Assembly (NCBI RefSeq): GCF_001513975.1
Contig: NZ_KQ947993.1
Span: 248,001 to 312,000, forward strand
DNA length: 64,000 nucleotides
Direction of reading: 5' to 3'
Source: Streptomyces curacoi
Lineage (GTDB): Bacteria > Actinomycetota > Actinomycetes > Streptomycetales > Streptomycetaceae
Shown: positions 7,407 to 16,013 of the stretch, one piece after another
Position numbering within the stretch: position 1 is the stretch's first letter
Layout of the letters: each line of letters opens with the position of its first letter
Position numbers and translations under genes: made by a program
Notes under the pieces: generated by a model
Seen by the model: only the letters and a program-made list of their open reading frames with translations
What the model was told of the DNA's origin: nothing
Databases searched by the model: none

Positions 7407-8620
7407 GCGGCGGCCCCCTCACCCGCGCCGGCCCGCCCACCGACGGCGGCCTGCTCGCCGGCGACGGGCGCCCATCCGGGGGCACCCCCGTGCATCGCCG
7501 AGTAGAAGGGGTCGCCGGGGCCGATCTCCCCCGCCTTCACCGTCGCGTCCGTGAACGCCGACTTGTACAGCGCTGCGATCAGCTCCAGGCTCGTACGCCC
7601 GTCCGCGCCGCTGCTGCGCGGCCGCTCCCCGGCGCGCATGCTCGCGACCAGTTCCCGCAGCTGCTCCAGATGCGAGCTGGGCGCGTCCGCGCCGAAGTCC
7701 TGCCAGGCCGCCGCCTCGGCGTCCGGCACGTCCCGGGCCGGGGTGATGCGCCAGTTGTCGTTGGCGTGGCCGTACAGGTGGGTGAGTTCGACGGTGGCGC
7801 GCTCGCAGTCGATACGGATGCGGCTGACCTCGTCGGGGCTCAGCACGCTGTTCACGACGGTCGCCATCGCACCGTTCGCAAAGCGGACGAGGGCGGTCGA
7901 GACGTCCTCGGTCTCCACGTCGTGCACCAGGCGGCCGGCCATGGCGCGCACCTCGCTCCACGGTCCGAGCAGATCGAGCAGCAGGTCCATCTGATGGATC
8001 CCGTGCCCCATCGCGGGACCGCCGCCCTCGGTGTGCCAGCGACCGCGCCAGGGCACGGCGTAGTAGGCGGTGTCCCGGTACCAGGTGGTCTGGCAGTGCG
8101 CGACGAGCGGCCGGCCCATGGCCTGCTCGGCGAGCAGCCGCCGTACGTGCCGGGTGCCCGAGCCGAAGCGGTGCTGGAAGACGATCGAGGCGTACGGGCC
8201 GCCTTCCTCGCCCTCCTCCGCCTCGACCGCGTCGAAGTCGGCGAGGCTCGGCACCGGCGGCTTCTCGCACCACACCCAGGCACCGGCGCGCAGCGCGGCG
8301 ACGGTCTGGTCGCGGTGCAGGGTGGGCGGGGTGCAGATGGTGACCAGGTCGGGCCGCTGCTCCGCCAGCATCCGGTCCAGGTCGGTGTAGGCGTGGAGGG
8401 TTCCGCCCGCCTCCGCGCAGAAGTCCTCGACCGACCCCGCGTCGATGTCGACCGCGGCGACGAGCTCCGTCTCCCCCTCCTCGGCGAGTCTCGCGAGCGC
8501 GGGCAGGTGGGAGTCGCGTGCGATGGCGCCGGTGCCGATCACGGCGACCCTGATGCGGCGGCCGGTGAGCGGGGCGGGGTGGGGCCGGTACGTCCCGGGA
8601 GCGGTCTCGGATGTGGCCAT
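7403..8620 (-). CDS. Gfo/Idh/MocA family oxidoreductase
   Basis: 405 residues from ATG 8620 (MATSETAPGTYRPHP). The N-terminal Rossmann domain has VAVIGTGAIARDSHLPAL, and CEKPPVPSLADFD is the EKP motif of the family. The C-terminal domain holds MGHGIHQMDLLLDLLGPW. It should oxidise or epimerise a sugar or sugar-acid with NAD(P). It is the first gene of a two-gene operon with the PmoA-like gene, and a LacI-type half-palindromic site lies 71 bp upstream. The combination suggests use of a particular carbohydrate; the LacI gene itself is not here. Confidence 0.9.
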   Translation of the reverse strand: MATSETAPGTYRPHPAPLTGRRIRVAVIGTGAIARDSHLPALARLAEEGETELVAAVDIDAGSVEDFCAEAGGTLHAYTDLDRMLAEQRPDLVTICTPPTLHRDQTVAALRAGAWVWCEKPPVPSLADFDAVEAEEGEEGGPYASIVFQHRFGSGTRHVRRLLAEQAMGRPLVAHCQTTWYRDTAYYAVPWRGRWHTEGGGPAMGHGIHQMDLLLDLLGPWSEVRAMAGRLVHDVETEDVSTALVRFANGAMATVVNSVLSPDEVSRIRIDCERATVELTHLYGHANDNWRITPARDVPDAEAAAWQDFGADAPSSHLEQLRELVASMRAGERPRSSGADGRTSLELIAALYKSAFTDATVKAGEIGPGDPFYSAMHGGAPGWAPVAGEQAAVGGRAGAGEGAAA

Positions 8621-8690
8621 GGACGTGATCAGACTCCTCCGGGACGACGGCCGCCGGGCGACGGCTGTCCGACGACGGGCGACGGACACA

Positions 8691-8703
8691 GCAAGCGCTT
8701 TCC
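8691..8703. promoter_or_regulatory. LacI-family operator-like site before the oxidoreductase operon
   Basis: GCAAGCGCTTTCC contains the perfect AAGCGCTT core typical of LacI/GalR-family operators in actinobacteria. It lies between the divergent oxidoreductase and uppP genes, closer to the former. No regulator of that family is encoded nearby. Confidence 0.55.
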
Positions 8704-8903
8704 GCTCGCTGCAACGTAAGCGGCGCCCCCACAGCAGGTCAACACCGGTTTCGCCCGGGTCCACGAGGGCCCGCCCCGCCCCCTGTGCCGGAGCTGTCAT
8801 CGCGGGACGCTACGCTGCCCCTCGACACGCGCGATCACTGTGCCGCCGACGCGGTGTCCACCGTCACCTCTTGCCACCATCAGCACTTGGACTCCGTAAC
8901 TTC

Positions 8904-9779
8904 ATGTCTTGGTTTGAATCGCTCATCCTCGGACTCGTCCAGGGGCTGACCGAGTTCCTCCCCGTGTCCTCCAGCGCGCATCTGCGGCTGACCGCGGCGT
9001 TCTCGGGCTGGGAGGACCCGGGTGCGGCCTTCACGGCGATCACCCAGATCGGCACGGAGACAGCGGTGCTGATCTACTTCCGCAAGGACATCGGGCGGAT
9101 CATCTCGGCGTGGCTGCGGTCGCTGACCGACAAGGAGATGCGGCGGGACCACGACGCCCAGATGGGCTGGCTGGTGATCGTCGGCTCGATCCCGATCGGG
9201 GTGCTCGGTCTGACGCTCAAGGACCAGATCGAGGGCCCCTTCCGTGACCTGCGCATCACGGCGACGATGCTGATCGTCGTGGGCATCATCATCGGCGTCG
9301 CCGACCGGCTGGCGGCCCGCGACGAGTCGGGCGGCCGGCACCGCGCCGCCAAGCAGCGCAAGTCGCTGGAGAGCCTGAACGTCAAGGACGGCCTGATCTT
9401 CGGCCTGTGCCAGTCCGCGGCGCTGATCCCCGGAGTCTCCCGCTCCGGCGCCACCATCAGCGGCGGCCTCTTCATGGGCTACAAGCGCGAGGCCGCGGCC
9501 CGCTACTCCTTCCTCCTCGCGATCCCGGCCGTGCTCGCCTCCGGCCTCTTCGAGCTCAAGGACGCGATGGAGAGCGACCATGTCTCCTGGGGCCCGACGA
9601 TCTTCGCCACGGTGATCGCCTTCGCCTCCGGTTACGCGGTCATCGCCTGGTTCATGAAGTTCATCTCGACGAAGAGCTTCATGCCGTTCGTCTGGTACCG
9701 CATCGCACTGGGCATCGTCATCATCGTCCTGGTGACGGCGGGCGTCCTGAGCCCGCACGCGGCGGAGTCGGCGCACTGA
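8904..9779 (+). CDS. uppP: Undecaprenyl-diphosphatase UppP (BacA)
   Basis: 291 residues starting MSWFESLILGLVQGLTEFLP. It recycles undecaprenyl pyrophosphate to the monophosphate for cell-wall synthesis and confers bacitracin tolerance. Both catalytic motifs are visible: QGLTEFLPVSSSAHL (residues about 13-27) and PGVSRSGATISGGLFMG (about 177-193). About seven hydrophobic segments follow the usual pattern. Length is normal. It stands alone and diverges from the oxidoreductase operon across 283 bp. Confidence 0.95.
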   Translation: MSWFESLILGLVQGLTEFLPVSSSAHLRLTAAFSGWEDPGAAFTAITQIGTETAVLIYFRKDIGRIISAWLRSLTDKEMRRDHDAQMGWLVIVGSIPIGVLGLTLKDQIEGPFRDLRITATMLIVVGIIIGVADRLAARDESGGRHRAAKQRKSLESLNVKDGLIFGLCQSAALIPGVSRSGATISGGLFMGYKREAAARYSFLLAIPAVLASGLFELKDAMESDHVSWGPTIFATVIAFASGYAVIAWFMKFISTKSFMPFVWYRIALGIVIIVLVTAGVLSPHAAESAH

Positions 9780-10036
9780 CGGCCACCGGCCGGCCACGGC
9801 GCTCACCCGGCAGTTCGCCCGCGTCGCCCCGGAGCACCGGGAACGCTGCCGCGCTCGGCACTCGACTCGTACGGCCGCTCGACCGTCACCGAGGACACGG
9901 CCGCGCGGTCGTCCGGACCGACTGAGCGGCCGGCCCACTGACCGGCGAGTCAGTACGAACCCCCCTCCGCGAAATCCGTGACCAATCACATACCTTCTGC
10001 GTAGCCGTCCGGTAGCGCACCGTCAGTCCTTGCCCC

Positions 10037-10042
10037 TAGGCT
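10037..10042 (+). promoter_or_regulatory. -10 box giving a leaderless start at 10050
   Basis: TAGGCT is followed after 7 nt by ATG, the spacing expected when transcription starts at the A of the start codon. A convincing -35 is not visible. The preceding 9780-10036 stretch holds no gene I can support. Confidence 0.5.
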
Positions 10043-10049
10043 TGTCCGC

Positions 10050-10229
10050 ATGTCCCCCCATTCCTTAGGCCCTGGTTCCGTGCGGTCTGCTGCCGAGGTG
10101 AACGAGGAGATCCGCGCCCTGTGGCTGCGCGCGGGCGGCTCCCTGTCGGCTCAGGAGCGCGCGGAGTACGAGCTGCTGGTCGTCGAGTGGGCGGCCGCCA
10201 TCCGCGGTGAGGTCATCGAGGCTGCTTGA
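10050..10229 (+). CDS. Small conserved-type protein with a TTA codon (59 aa)
   Basis: 59 residues beginning MSPHSLGPGSVRSAAEV, then a helical acidic region EEIRALWLRAGG...ERAEYELLVVEWAAA. The sixth codon is TTA, which in Streptomyces needs the bldA leucyl-tRNA and is normally confined to developmentally or stationary-phase controlled genes. The TAGGCT box 7 nt upstream supports this start; a GTG at 10080 would avoid the TTA. No domain is recognised. Codon use is otherwise typical. Confidence 0.7.
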   Translation: MSPHSLGPGSVRSAAEVNEEIRALWLRAGGSLSAQERAEYELLVVEWAAAIRGEVIEAA

Positions 10230-10275
10230 AGCCGGAAGCCCGAGGCGGGCGGTACCCGTTGACGCCGCGCCGTCG

Positions 10276-10917
10276 CTAAGCCCGTAGATGCGCGAGGACG
10301 TCGTCCTCCAGTGGATACGGCCGCTCCTGAGGCAACAGCTCGGCCGCACGCTCCAGTTCACCCGCCCGCACATGCGCGTGGATCTCCGTGGCGAGCGGCG
10401 TCACGTCCTCGATGCCGACGATCCACTCGTCCGCGTACCGGGCGGCGGCCTCCCCGGCGAGCCCCAGCTGCAGGGACCGGTACGGCAAGGGATTGAGGCG
10501 CAGATCGCGCTCCGGATCCCACTGCACGCGCGCGGGTGCCGCCCTCAACTGCCGTTTCCACGCATCCTGGTCGCCGTGCAGGACGGGCACGTAGTGCGAG
10601 AGACACGCGTTCCGCAGCGCCCAGACGAAGCCGTCGCGGCTGATCTCGACGGCGAGGACGGTCTCCTGGTTCTCCTTCGTCGCCCAGCCGCAGCGGTACA
10701 TCATCCAGAGAAATGACGGCTTGATCCACGTCATACGGTCGCGGCTCCACGACGACGGAAACCGGCCGTTGCGGGCCGCCGCCCGGCCGATCTTGGGGCA
10801 GTAGGCCTGATAGACGGTGACCGTGGTCCCGGTGTGGTGTGCGCGTACCCGGAACCTGGGTTCCTGCTGCTGGATGTACCCGCCGTGCTGTTCTCTGACG
10901 TTGTTCTGATCACTCAC
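10276..10917 (-). CDS. DUF4291 family protein
   Basis: 213 residues from GTG 10917 (VSDQNNVREQHGG). The diagnostic blocks are TVTVYQAYCPKIGRAAARNGRF, SRDRMTWIKPSFLWMMYRCGWA, TVLAVEISRDGFVWAL and VQWDPERDL with a late LPYRSLQLGL. The family is widespread in bacteria and some eukaryotes; its biochemical role is unknown to me. It faces away from the SnoaL-like gene with 75 bp between starts. A GAGG about 10 nt before the GTG supports the start. Confidence 0.9.
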   Translation of the reverse strand: MSDQNNVREQHGGYIQQQEPRFRVRAHHTGTTVTVYQAYCPKIGRAAARNGRFPSSWSRDRMTWIKPSFLWMMYRCGWATKENQETVLAVEISRDGFVWALRNACLSHYVPVLHGDQDAWKRQLRAAPARVQWDPERDLRLNPLPYRSLQLGLAGEAAARYADEWIVGIEDVTPLATEIHAHVRAGELERAAELLPQERPYPLEDDVLAHLRA

Positions 10918-10992
10918 GGGGACAGCCTCGCCCGCCGCCGCCCCCGCCATCCACCGAATATCGCCGCACGCCCTCTTGGCTCGGACCACCTC

Positions 10993-11496
10993 ATGCCCAA
11001 CACTGAGCCGATGACGCAGCGTGTGGAACTCGCCACCCTGAGGGACCGGCTCGTGGTCGACGGACTGATCACCGACTACGCGATGGCCGTGGACGACGGC
11101 GACTGGGAGGCCTACCGAAGCCTGTTCACCGCCGACGGACGCGCGGACTACCGCTCGGCCGGTGGCATCGAGGGAGACGCGGGGCGGGTCGCCGCGTGGC
11201 TCGCGGAGAGCATGCGGGTGTTCTCGATGCGGCAGCACCTCATCGTCAACCGCCGGGTGCGCTTCGGGATTCTGGAGCAGGACACCGGCGACACGGCCAG
11301 GGTGCAGGCCGACTACGTCAATCCGATGCGGTTCGCCGAGCCCGGCGAGGGCTCCTCCGCCCCCGACTTCGTGTGCGGCGGCCGATACGCCTTCGGGCTG
11401 CTGCGGACGGACGACGGCTGGCGGCTGCGCGAGGTCGTCGTACAGGAGAAGTGGCGTCGTGTGCCCGAGCGGATCTCTCCGGCCGTGATCGACTGA
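10993..11496 (+). CDS. SnoaL-like / NTF2-fold protein
   Basis: 167 residues from ATG 10993 (MPNTEPMTQRVELATL); the ATG at 11011 is an alternative. An N-terminal helix, LVVDGLITDYAMAVDDGDWEAYRSLFTADGRADY, opens the cone-shaped NTF2 fold, and a C-terminal WRLREVVVQEKWRR strand closes it. Proteins of this type are ring-hydroxylating-dioxygenase small-subunit-like or polyketide cyclase-like, but no partner subunit is adjacent. The function is unassigned. Confidence 0.82.
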   Translation: MPNTEPMTQRVELATLRDRLVVDGLITDYAMAVDDGDWEAYRSLFTADGRADYRSAGGIEGDAGRVAAWLAESMRVFSMRQHLIVNRRVRFGILEQDTGDTARVQADYVNPMRFAEPGEGSSAPDFVCGGRYAFGLLRTDDGWRLREVVVQEKWRRVPERISPAVID

Positions 11497-11499
11497 GCC

Positions 11500-11541
11500 C
11501 ACGCCCACTGTCCCGTTGTCCACGCCCACTGTCCCGTTGTC
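11500..11541. repeat. Perfect 21-bp tandem duplication upstream of lnt
   Basis: Two perfect head-to-tail copies (11500-11520 and 11521-11541), each starting CACGCCCACTGTCCCGTTG. Because 21 bp is two helical turns, the copies present the same DNA face and could be a duplicated binding site for lnt, 47 bp downstream. A neutral minisatellite is equally possible. Confidence 0.8.
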
Positions 11542-11587
11542 AGTGCCTGCGAGCACACTGGAAGGACCCTGGGTAGGAAGGAGCCGC

Positions 11588-13168
11588 ATGCAGACGATCA
11601 GCCGCTGGCTCGCCCCGCCGTGGCGGCGCTCGATCGCCGCCGCGCTGGCCGGTGCGCTGCCCGTTCTCGCGTTCCCGGAGCCGGGGTTGTGGTGGTTCGC
11701 GTACGTCGCACTCGTCCCGTGGATCGCCCTTCTGCGCTCCGCGCCGACCGGCCGACGGGCGGTGTACGACGGCTGGTGGGGCGGGTTCGGCTTCATGCTG
11801 GCCATGCACCACTGGCTGCTGCCGAACCTGCATGTCTTCACGTTCGTGATCGCCGCCCTGCTCGGCGCGCTGTGGGCCCCCTGGGGCCGGCTGGTGCGCC
11901 ATTTCCTGGCGGCGAGTCCGTCCCCGGGCCGGGTGGCGGCGGCTCTCGTCGTGCTGCCGTCCGGCTGGCTGCTGATCGAACTCGTCCGCTCCTGGCAGGG
12001 GCTGGGCGGGCCGTGGGGCGTGCTGGGTTCCAGTCAGTGGCAGGTGGAGCCCGCGCTGCGGCTCGCCTCGGTGGGCGGGGTGTGGCTGATCGGCTTCCTG
12101 ATGGTGGCCGTCAATGTCGCGGTCGCCGTGCTGGTGACGGTGCGGCGGGCCAGGGTCCCGGCGGTGGCCGGTCTCCTCGCCACGGCCGTCGCCGCGTCGG
12201 CCGCCTGGGTGTGGTCCCCGCGCCCGCAGGTCGAGGACCGGGTCCGGATCGCCGCCGTACAGCCGGGTGTCATCCAGGGGGCGGGCAAGGCCGACCGGCG
12301 CTTCGACCGGGAGGAGCAGCTCACCCGCCGGCTGGTCGGCCAGGACGTCGACCTGATCGTCTGGGGCGAGAGCAGCGTCGGCTACGACCTGCGCGACCGC
12401 CCCGACTTCGCCCGGCGCCTCGCGGCACTCTCCCGCGAGACGGGGGCGAACATCCTGGTGAACGTGGACGCGCGGCGCTCCGACAGGCCCGGCATCTACA
12501 AGAGCTCGATCCTCGTCGGCCCCGACGGCCCGACCGGCGCCCGCTACGACAAGATGCGGCTGGTCCCCTTCGGGGAGTACATACCGCTGCGCTCACTGCT
12601 CGGCTGGGCCACCTCCGTGGGCGAGGCGGCGGCCGAGGACCGCAGGCGCGGGACCAAGCAGGTCGTCATGGCCGCCGGGCACGGGCTGCGGATCGGCCCG
12701 ATGGTCTGTTTCGAGTCGGCCTTCTCCGACATGAGCCGCAACCTCGTCGACGGTGGCGCCGAGGTGCTGATCGCCCAGTCGGCGACCTCGACGTTCCAGC
12801 AGAGCTGGGCCCCCGAACAGCACGCCTCGCTGGCCGCGCTGCGCGCCGCCGAGACCGGCCGGCCGATGATGCACGCCACGCTGACGGGCGTCTCGGCCGT
12901 GTACGGCCCGAGCGGAGAGCGCATCGGTTCCTGGCTCAGCACGAGCACGACCACGAGCGCGGTCTACGAGGTGCCGCTGGCCGACGGTGTGACGCCGTAC
13001 GTCCGGTTCGGCGAGTGGCCGGTTCTGGCGGCGCTGCTGATCATCGCCGCCTGGGGCGCGGGCGAGGGCGTACGGACCCTGCGGGCGCGGCTCAGGCGGC
13101 CCGCTCCTGAACCGCGCGTACCACCCGTTCGCACAACTCATGGGTCCCCAGCGCGTCCCGGGCGCTGA
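11588..13168 (+). CDS. lnt: Apolipoprotein N-acyltransferase
   Basis: 526 residues, start ATG 11588 after AGGAG. The N-terminal third has about six membrane segments with LAFPEPGLWWFAYVALVPW. The nitrilase-like periplasmic domain carries the triad Glu261 (VWGESS), Lys322 (YDKMRLVPFGEYIP) and Cys374 (MVCFESAF). It adds the third acyl chain to lipoproteins, several of which are encoded in this window. The last 77 bp overlap the 3' end of the convergent oxidoreductase gene, which is unusual for two well-conserved genes. Confidence 0.93.
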   Translation: MQTISRWLAPPWRRSIAAALAGALPVLAFPEPGLWWFAYVALVPWIALLRSAPTGRRAVYDGWWGGFGFMLAMHHWLLPNLHVFTFVIAALLGALWAPWGRLVRHFLAASPSPGRVAAALVVLPSGWLLIELVRSWQGLGGPWGVLGSSQWQVEPALRLASVGGVWLIGFLMVAVNVAVAVLVTVRRARVPAVAGLLATAVAASAAWVWSPRPQVEDRVRIAAVQPGVIQGAGKADRRFDREEQLTRRLVGQDVDLIVWGESSVGYDLRDRPDFARRLAALSRETGANILVNVDARRSDRPGIYKSSILVGPDGPTGARYDKMRLVPFGEYIPLRSLLGWATSVGEAAAEDRRRGTKQVVMAAGHGLRIGPMVCFESAFSDMSRNLVDGGAEVLIAQSATSTFQQSWAPEQHASLAALRAAETGRPMMHATLTGVSAVYGPSGERIGSWLSTSTTTSAVYEVPLADGVTPYVRFGEWPVLAALLIIAAWGAGEGVRTLRARLRRPAPEPRVPPVRTTHGSPARPGR

Positions 13169-13997
13169 GCACCTTGCCCGCGCGCACGGCGTCGAGGAAG
13201 GCGAGCACGGCCTGCTCGATGCCGCGCTGCCGGGCCACCGGCACCCAGTCCCCGCGTCGCCGCACGGTCGGCTGGCCCTTGTGGTCGACGACCTCGGCGA
13301 GGTTGATGACCTGACGCTTGGTGTCCTGCCCGGACACCTCCAGGATCTCCTCGGCCGAGCCGCTGAGCCGGTTCATCACGCCGAGCGCGGTGAAGCCGTC
13401 GCCGGCGAGCTGCAGCACGACGTGGTGCAGCAGTCCGCCTTCGACGCGGGCGCGCACGGTCACGTCGTCGACCGGGCCGGGCGCCAGGAAGCGCAGCGTG
13501 TCCACGACGTGGATGAAGTCGTCCAGGATCATCGAGCGCGGCTCTTCCGGCAGCCCGATCCGGTTCTTCTGCATCAGGATCAGCTCGCGCGGATGGTCGG
13601 CGCACTGCGCATAGGCGGGGGCGTAGCGCCGGTTGAAGCCGACGGCGAGACTGACGTTGCGCTGCTCGGCGAGCGCCACCAGCCGCTCGGAGTCGGCGAG
13701 TCGGTAGGCGAGCGGCTTGTCGACGTAGGTCGGCACGCCCGCCTCCAGCAACCGGGTCACGATCTCCGGGTGGGCGATGGTGGGCGCGTGCACGAAGGCG
13801 GCGTCGAGGCCCTGGGCGAGGAGCGAGTCGAGGTCCTCGTGCCGCTGCTCCGGCGGAAGGTGGAGGCTGTCGGCGACCCGGGCGAGCGTCGCGGGCGTAC
13901 GGGTCTGCAGATGCAGCTCGACCCCGGGCTGGACGCCGAGCACCGGCAGGTAGGCCTTCTGCGCGATGTCGCCGAGTCCGATGCAGCCGACCTTCAC
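13092..13997 (-). CDS. Gfo/Idh/MocA family oxidoreductase
   Basis: 301 residues from GTG 13997 (VKVGCIGLGDIAQKAYLPVL), with AGGAG about 8 nt upstream. The Rossmann motif, the VDKPLAYRLADSE block (family EKP equivalent) and VGFNRRYAPAY are clear. It is shorter than the oxidoreductase at 7403 and belongs to another subgroup. The substrate is unknown. It lies 13 bp after the FAD monooxygenase stop on the same strand, so the two form an operon. Its 3' end overlaps lnt by 77 bp. Confidence 0.88.
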   Translation of the reverse strand: MKVGCIGLGDIAQKAYLPVLGVQPGVELHLQTRTPATLARVADSLHLPPEQRHEDLDSLLAQGLDAAFVHAPTIAHPEIVTRLLEAGVPTYVDKPLAYRLADSERLVALAEQRNVSLAVGFNRRYAPAYAQCADHPRELILMQKNRIGLPEEPRSMILDDFIHVVDTLRFLAPGPVDDVTVRARVEGGLLHHVVLQLAGDGFTALGVMNRLSGSAEEILEVSGQDTKRQVINLAEVVDHKGQPTVRRRGDWVPVARQRGIEQAVLAFLDAVRAGKVLSARDALGTHELCERVVRAVQERAA

Positions 13998-14010
13998 GGG
14001 GTGTGCTCCT

Positions 14011-15270
14011 CTAGCGCTTGCCTGCCGGGTTCTTCCCGGCAGCATACGGCGGCTCGGGCGGGCGCCAGTCGGCGATGCCCTCGAAGCCCCGCAGGAACAG
14101 CAGGGGCGCGGCCTTGGACAGCGTGGTGAGCGCTGCGTTCCGTACGGCGATGCCGGCGCGTCCGGTCATCATGTTGAGGCGGCCGACCCTGACGGCCTGG
14201 CGGGCGATGGCCGTCGTACGCGGGAGGCGGTCCGCGGAGTACGCGGCGAGGCCGTCGCACAGGTGGGTCCCCCCTGCTGGAGCGGAGCCGAGAGCCAGCC
14301 GGAGGCCGAGGACGACGGCGTCCTCGATGGCCTGGTTGCCGCCCTGTCCCAGCGTCGGCGGCATGGCGTGGGCGGCGTCCCCGACCAGGGCGACCCGTCC
14401 GCGGTGGTAGGCGGGCAGCGGCTCGGCAATGTGGTGGACGTCGTGGCGCAGGACGTCCTCGGGGCGGGTGGCCGCGAGGATCGCCGGGATCGGGTCGTGC
14501 CAGTCGCCGTAGCGGCGCAGCAGTTCGGCCTTCTCGTCGTCCGGCGCGCGCTCCCCCGCGGGTGTGAGCGCCGCGGCGTACGCGTAGATCCGCCCGTCCT
14601 TCAGCGGGTGCGAGCCCCAGATGCGGCCGGGGCCCCAGGTCTCGTGCGAGGCGAACTCCACGCCGGGCACCGGGATCACGACCCGCCATGTGGTGAACCC
14701 GGAGTAGACGGTCCCGGGGTGGTCCGGGAACAGCGTGCGGCGTACGGCGGACCGGATGCCGTCGGCGGCCACCACGAGGTCGGCCTCCAGATCGCCGTCC
14801 GCGGTGCGCACGCGCGCGGGGCGGGCGGTGTCGCCCGGGTCGGCGACGGTCGCGGCGACACCCGTGCGGACGGCATCCGGCGGGAGTCGCCCGGCCAGAC
14901 CGCCGATGAGGGTGCTCCGGTGCAGCATGACGAGGGGGCCGCCGAAGCGTTCGGCCACGACGTCGGCGTCCGTGCGGGCGAGCCAGCGGCCGGACGGGGT
15001 GCGCAGCCCTCCCTCGCTCTCGACTCCGCTCGGGCGGGCGGTGGCCCCACCGCTCTGCCAGGCCGCGAGGTCGCGGATCTCGTCGCCGAGCCCAATGACG
15101 TCCAGCGCGCGCAGGGAGTTGGGCGCGAGGGAGATGGCGGCGCCGACCGGCTCCAGGGACGGAGCCCGCTCCAGCACGGTGACGTCCCAGCCGCCCCGGT
15201 GCAGCGTGGCCGCCGCGGTCAGACCTCCGATGCCGCCGCCGATCACTACGGCCCGACTCGACCGTGCCAT
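14011..15270 (-). CDS. FAD-dependent monooxygenase
   Basis: 419 residues from ATG 15270, preceded by GGAGGA. VVIGGGIGGLTAAATLHRGGW is the FAD dinucleotide fold, VVAADGIRSAVRRTLFP the DG motif, and VALVGDAAHAMPPTLGQGGNQAIED the GD motif of class A flavoprotein hydroxylases. It should hydroxylate an aromatic or related small molecule with NAD(P)H. It diverges from a TetR regulator with two palindromes between, so induction by its own substrate is likely. The oxidoreductase at 13092 follows 13 bp later. Confidence 0.9.
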   Translation of the reverse strand: MARSSRAVVIGGGIGGLTAAATLHRGGWDVTVLERAPSLEPVGAAISLAPNSLRALDVIGLGDEIRDLAAWQSGGATARPSGVESEGGLRTPSGRWLARTDADVVAERFGGPLVMLHRSTLIGGLAGRLPPDAVRTGVAATVADPGDTARPARVRTADGDLEADLVVAADGIRSAVRRTLFPDHPGTVYSGFTTWRVVIPVPGVEFASHETWGPGRIWGSHPLKDGRIYAYAAALTPAGERAPDDEKAELLRRYGDWHDPIPAILAATRPEDVLRHDVHHIAEPLPAYHRGRVALVGDAAHAMPPTLGQGGNQAIEDAVVLGLRLALGSAPAGGTHLCDGLAAYSADRLPRTTAIARQAVRVGRLNMMTGRAGIAVRNAALTTLSKAAPLLFLRGFEGIADWRPPEPPYAAGKNPAGKR

Positions 15271-15297
15271 GGCTCCTCCTCGCATCGCATCGCATGA

Positions 15298-15344
15298 ACT
15301 ACAGATGTAGTGAAGCAGTGCGTCGACTCTACTACAGGCGTAGT
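15298..15344. promoter_or_regulatory. Twin TetR-type palindromes
   Basis: ACTACA-GA-TGTAGT (15298-15311, perfect) and ACTAC-AGGC-GTAGT (15331-15344) share one 14-bp consensus and lie 33 bp apart, three helical turns. TAGGTT (15353-15358), the regulator's probable -10, is just downstream. They are good candidates for the binding sites of the divergent TetR protein. Confidence 0.75.
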
Positions 15345-15364
15345 GCGACGGATAGGTTGATCTC

Positions 15365-15970
15365 ATGTCCGTAAGCACCGCCGGCGCCTCCCGTGCCGAT
15401 CTCGTCGCCGACACCGCCCTCACACTGCTCGCCGAGCGGGGTATGCGCGGGCTCACGCACCGAGCGGTCGACGAGGCGGCCGGACTCCCGCAGGGCTCCA
15501 CGTCGAACCTCGCCCGCACCCGGCAGGCACTGCTGGAGCTGGCGGTGCGACGGCTCGCCGACCGCGAGGCTCGCGTGCTGGCACTGGACGAGCTGCCGGA
15601 CCCGCGCGGCGACCTCGACGCGCTGGCCGACGGCCTGGCCCTGGCGACGCACCGCTCCCTGACCCGCAACCGCGAACTGACCCTCGCCCGCTACGAACTG
15701 GCCCTGGAGGCCACGCGCCGCCCCGAGCTGCGCGCGTACTTCGACGCGACGGGCGCCCGCTTCCGCGACCGGCTCGGCGCGCTCCTCACCGCCGCGGGGT
15801 CGACCGACCCGGCCCGGCATGTGCTGTCCCTGGCCGCCTGGGCGGACGGGCTGCTGTTCAGCTGCGTGGCCGGGTCCTTCAGCGCGGAGGCGCCGAGCCT
15901 GGCGGAGGTACGGGCCGGGCTGCGTGAACTGCTCGACGGAATGTTCGGCCGCCGGGCCCGGACGCCTTGA
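15365..15970 (+). CDS. TetR-family transcriptional regulator
   Basis: 201 residues, ATG 15365, leaderless-type start (TAGGTT, 6 nt). The N-terminal helix-turn-helix reads ADTALTLLAERGMRGLTHRAVDEAAGLPQGS, and the remaining helices form the ligand pocket, ending with a small domain. It is divergently placed against the monooxygenase/oxidoreductase operon and most likely represses it and itself. The ligand is unknown. Confidence 0.92.
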   Translation: MSVSTAGASRADLVADTALTLLAERGMRGLTHRAVDEAAGLPQGSTSNLARTRQALLELAVRRLADREARVLALDELPDPRGDLDALADGLALATHRSLTRNRELTLARYELALEATRRPELRAYFDATGARFRDRLGALLTAAGSTDPARHVLSLAAWADGLLFSCVAGSFSAEAPSLAEVRAGLRELLDGMFGRRARTP

Positions 15971-16013
15971 AAACCCTTGGTGCGGCAGCCCCGAGTTGAG
16001 CAAGGATGCGGGC

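Noticed and set aside
9785..9940. Gene remnant after uppP with high third-position GC, in frame with uppP past its stop
   Set aside because: Only about 30 codons look coding, there is no start signal or recognised domain; most likely chance or old read-through sequence.
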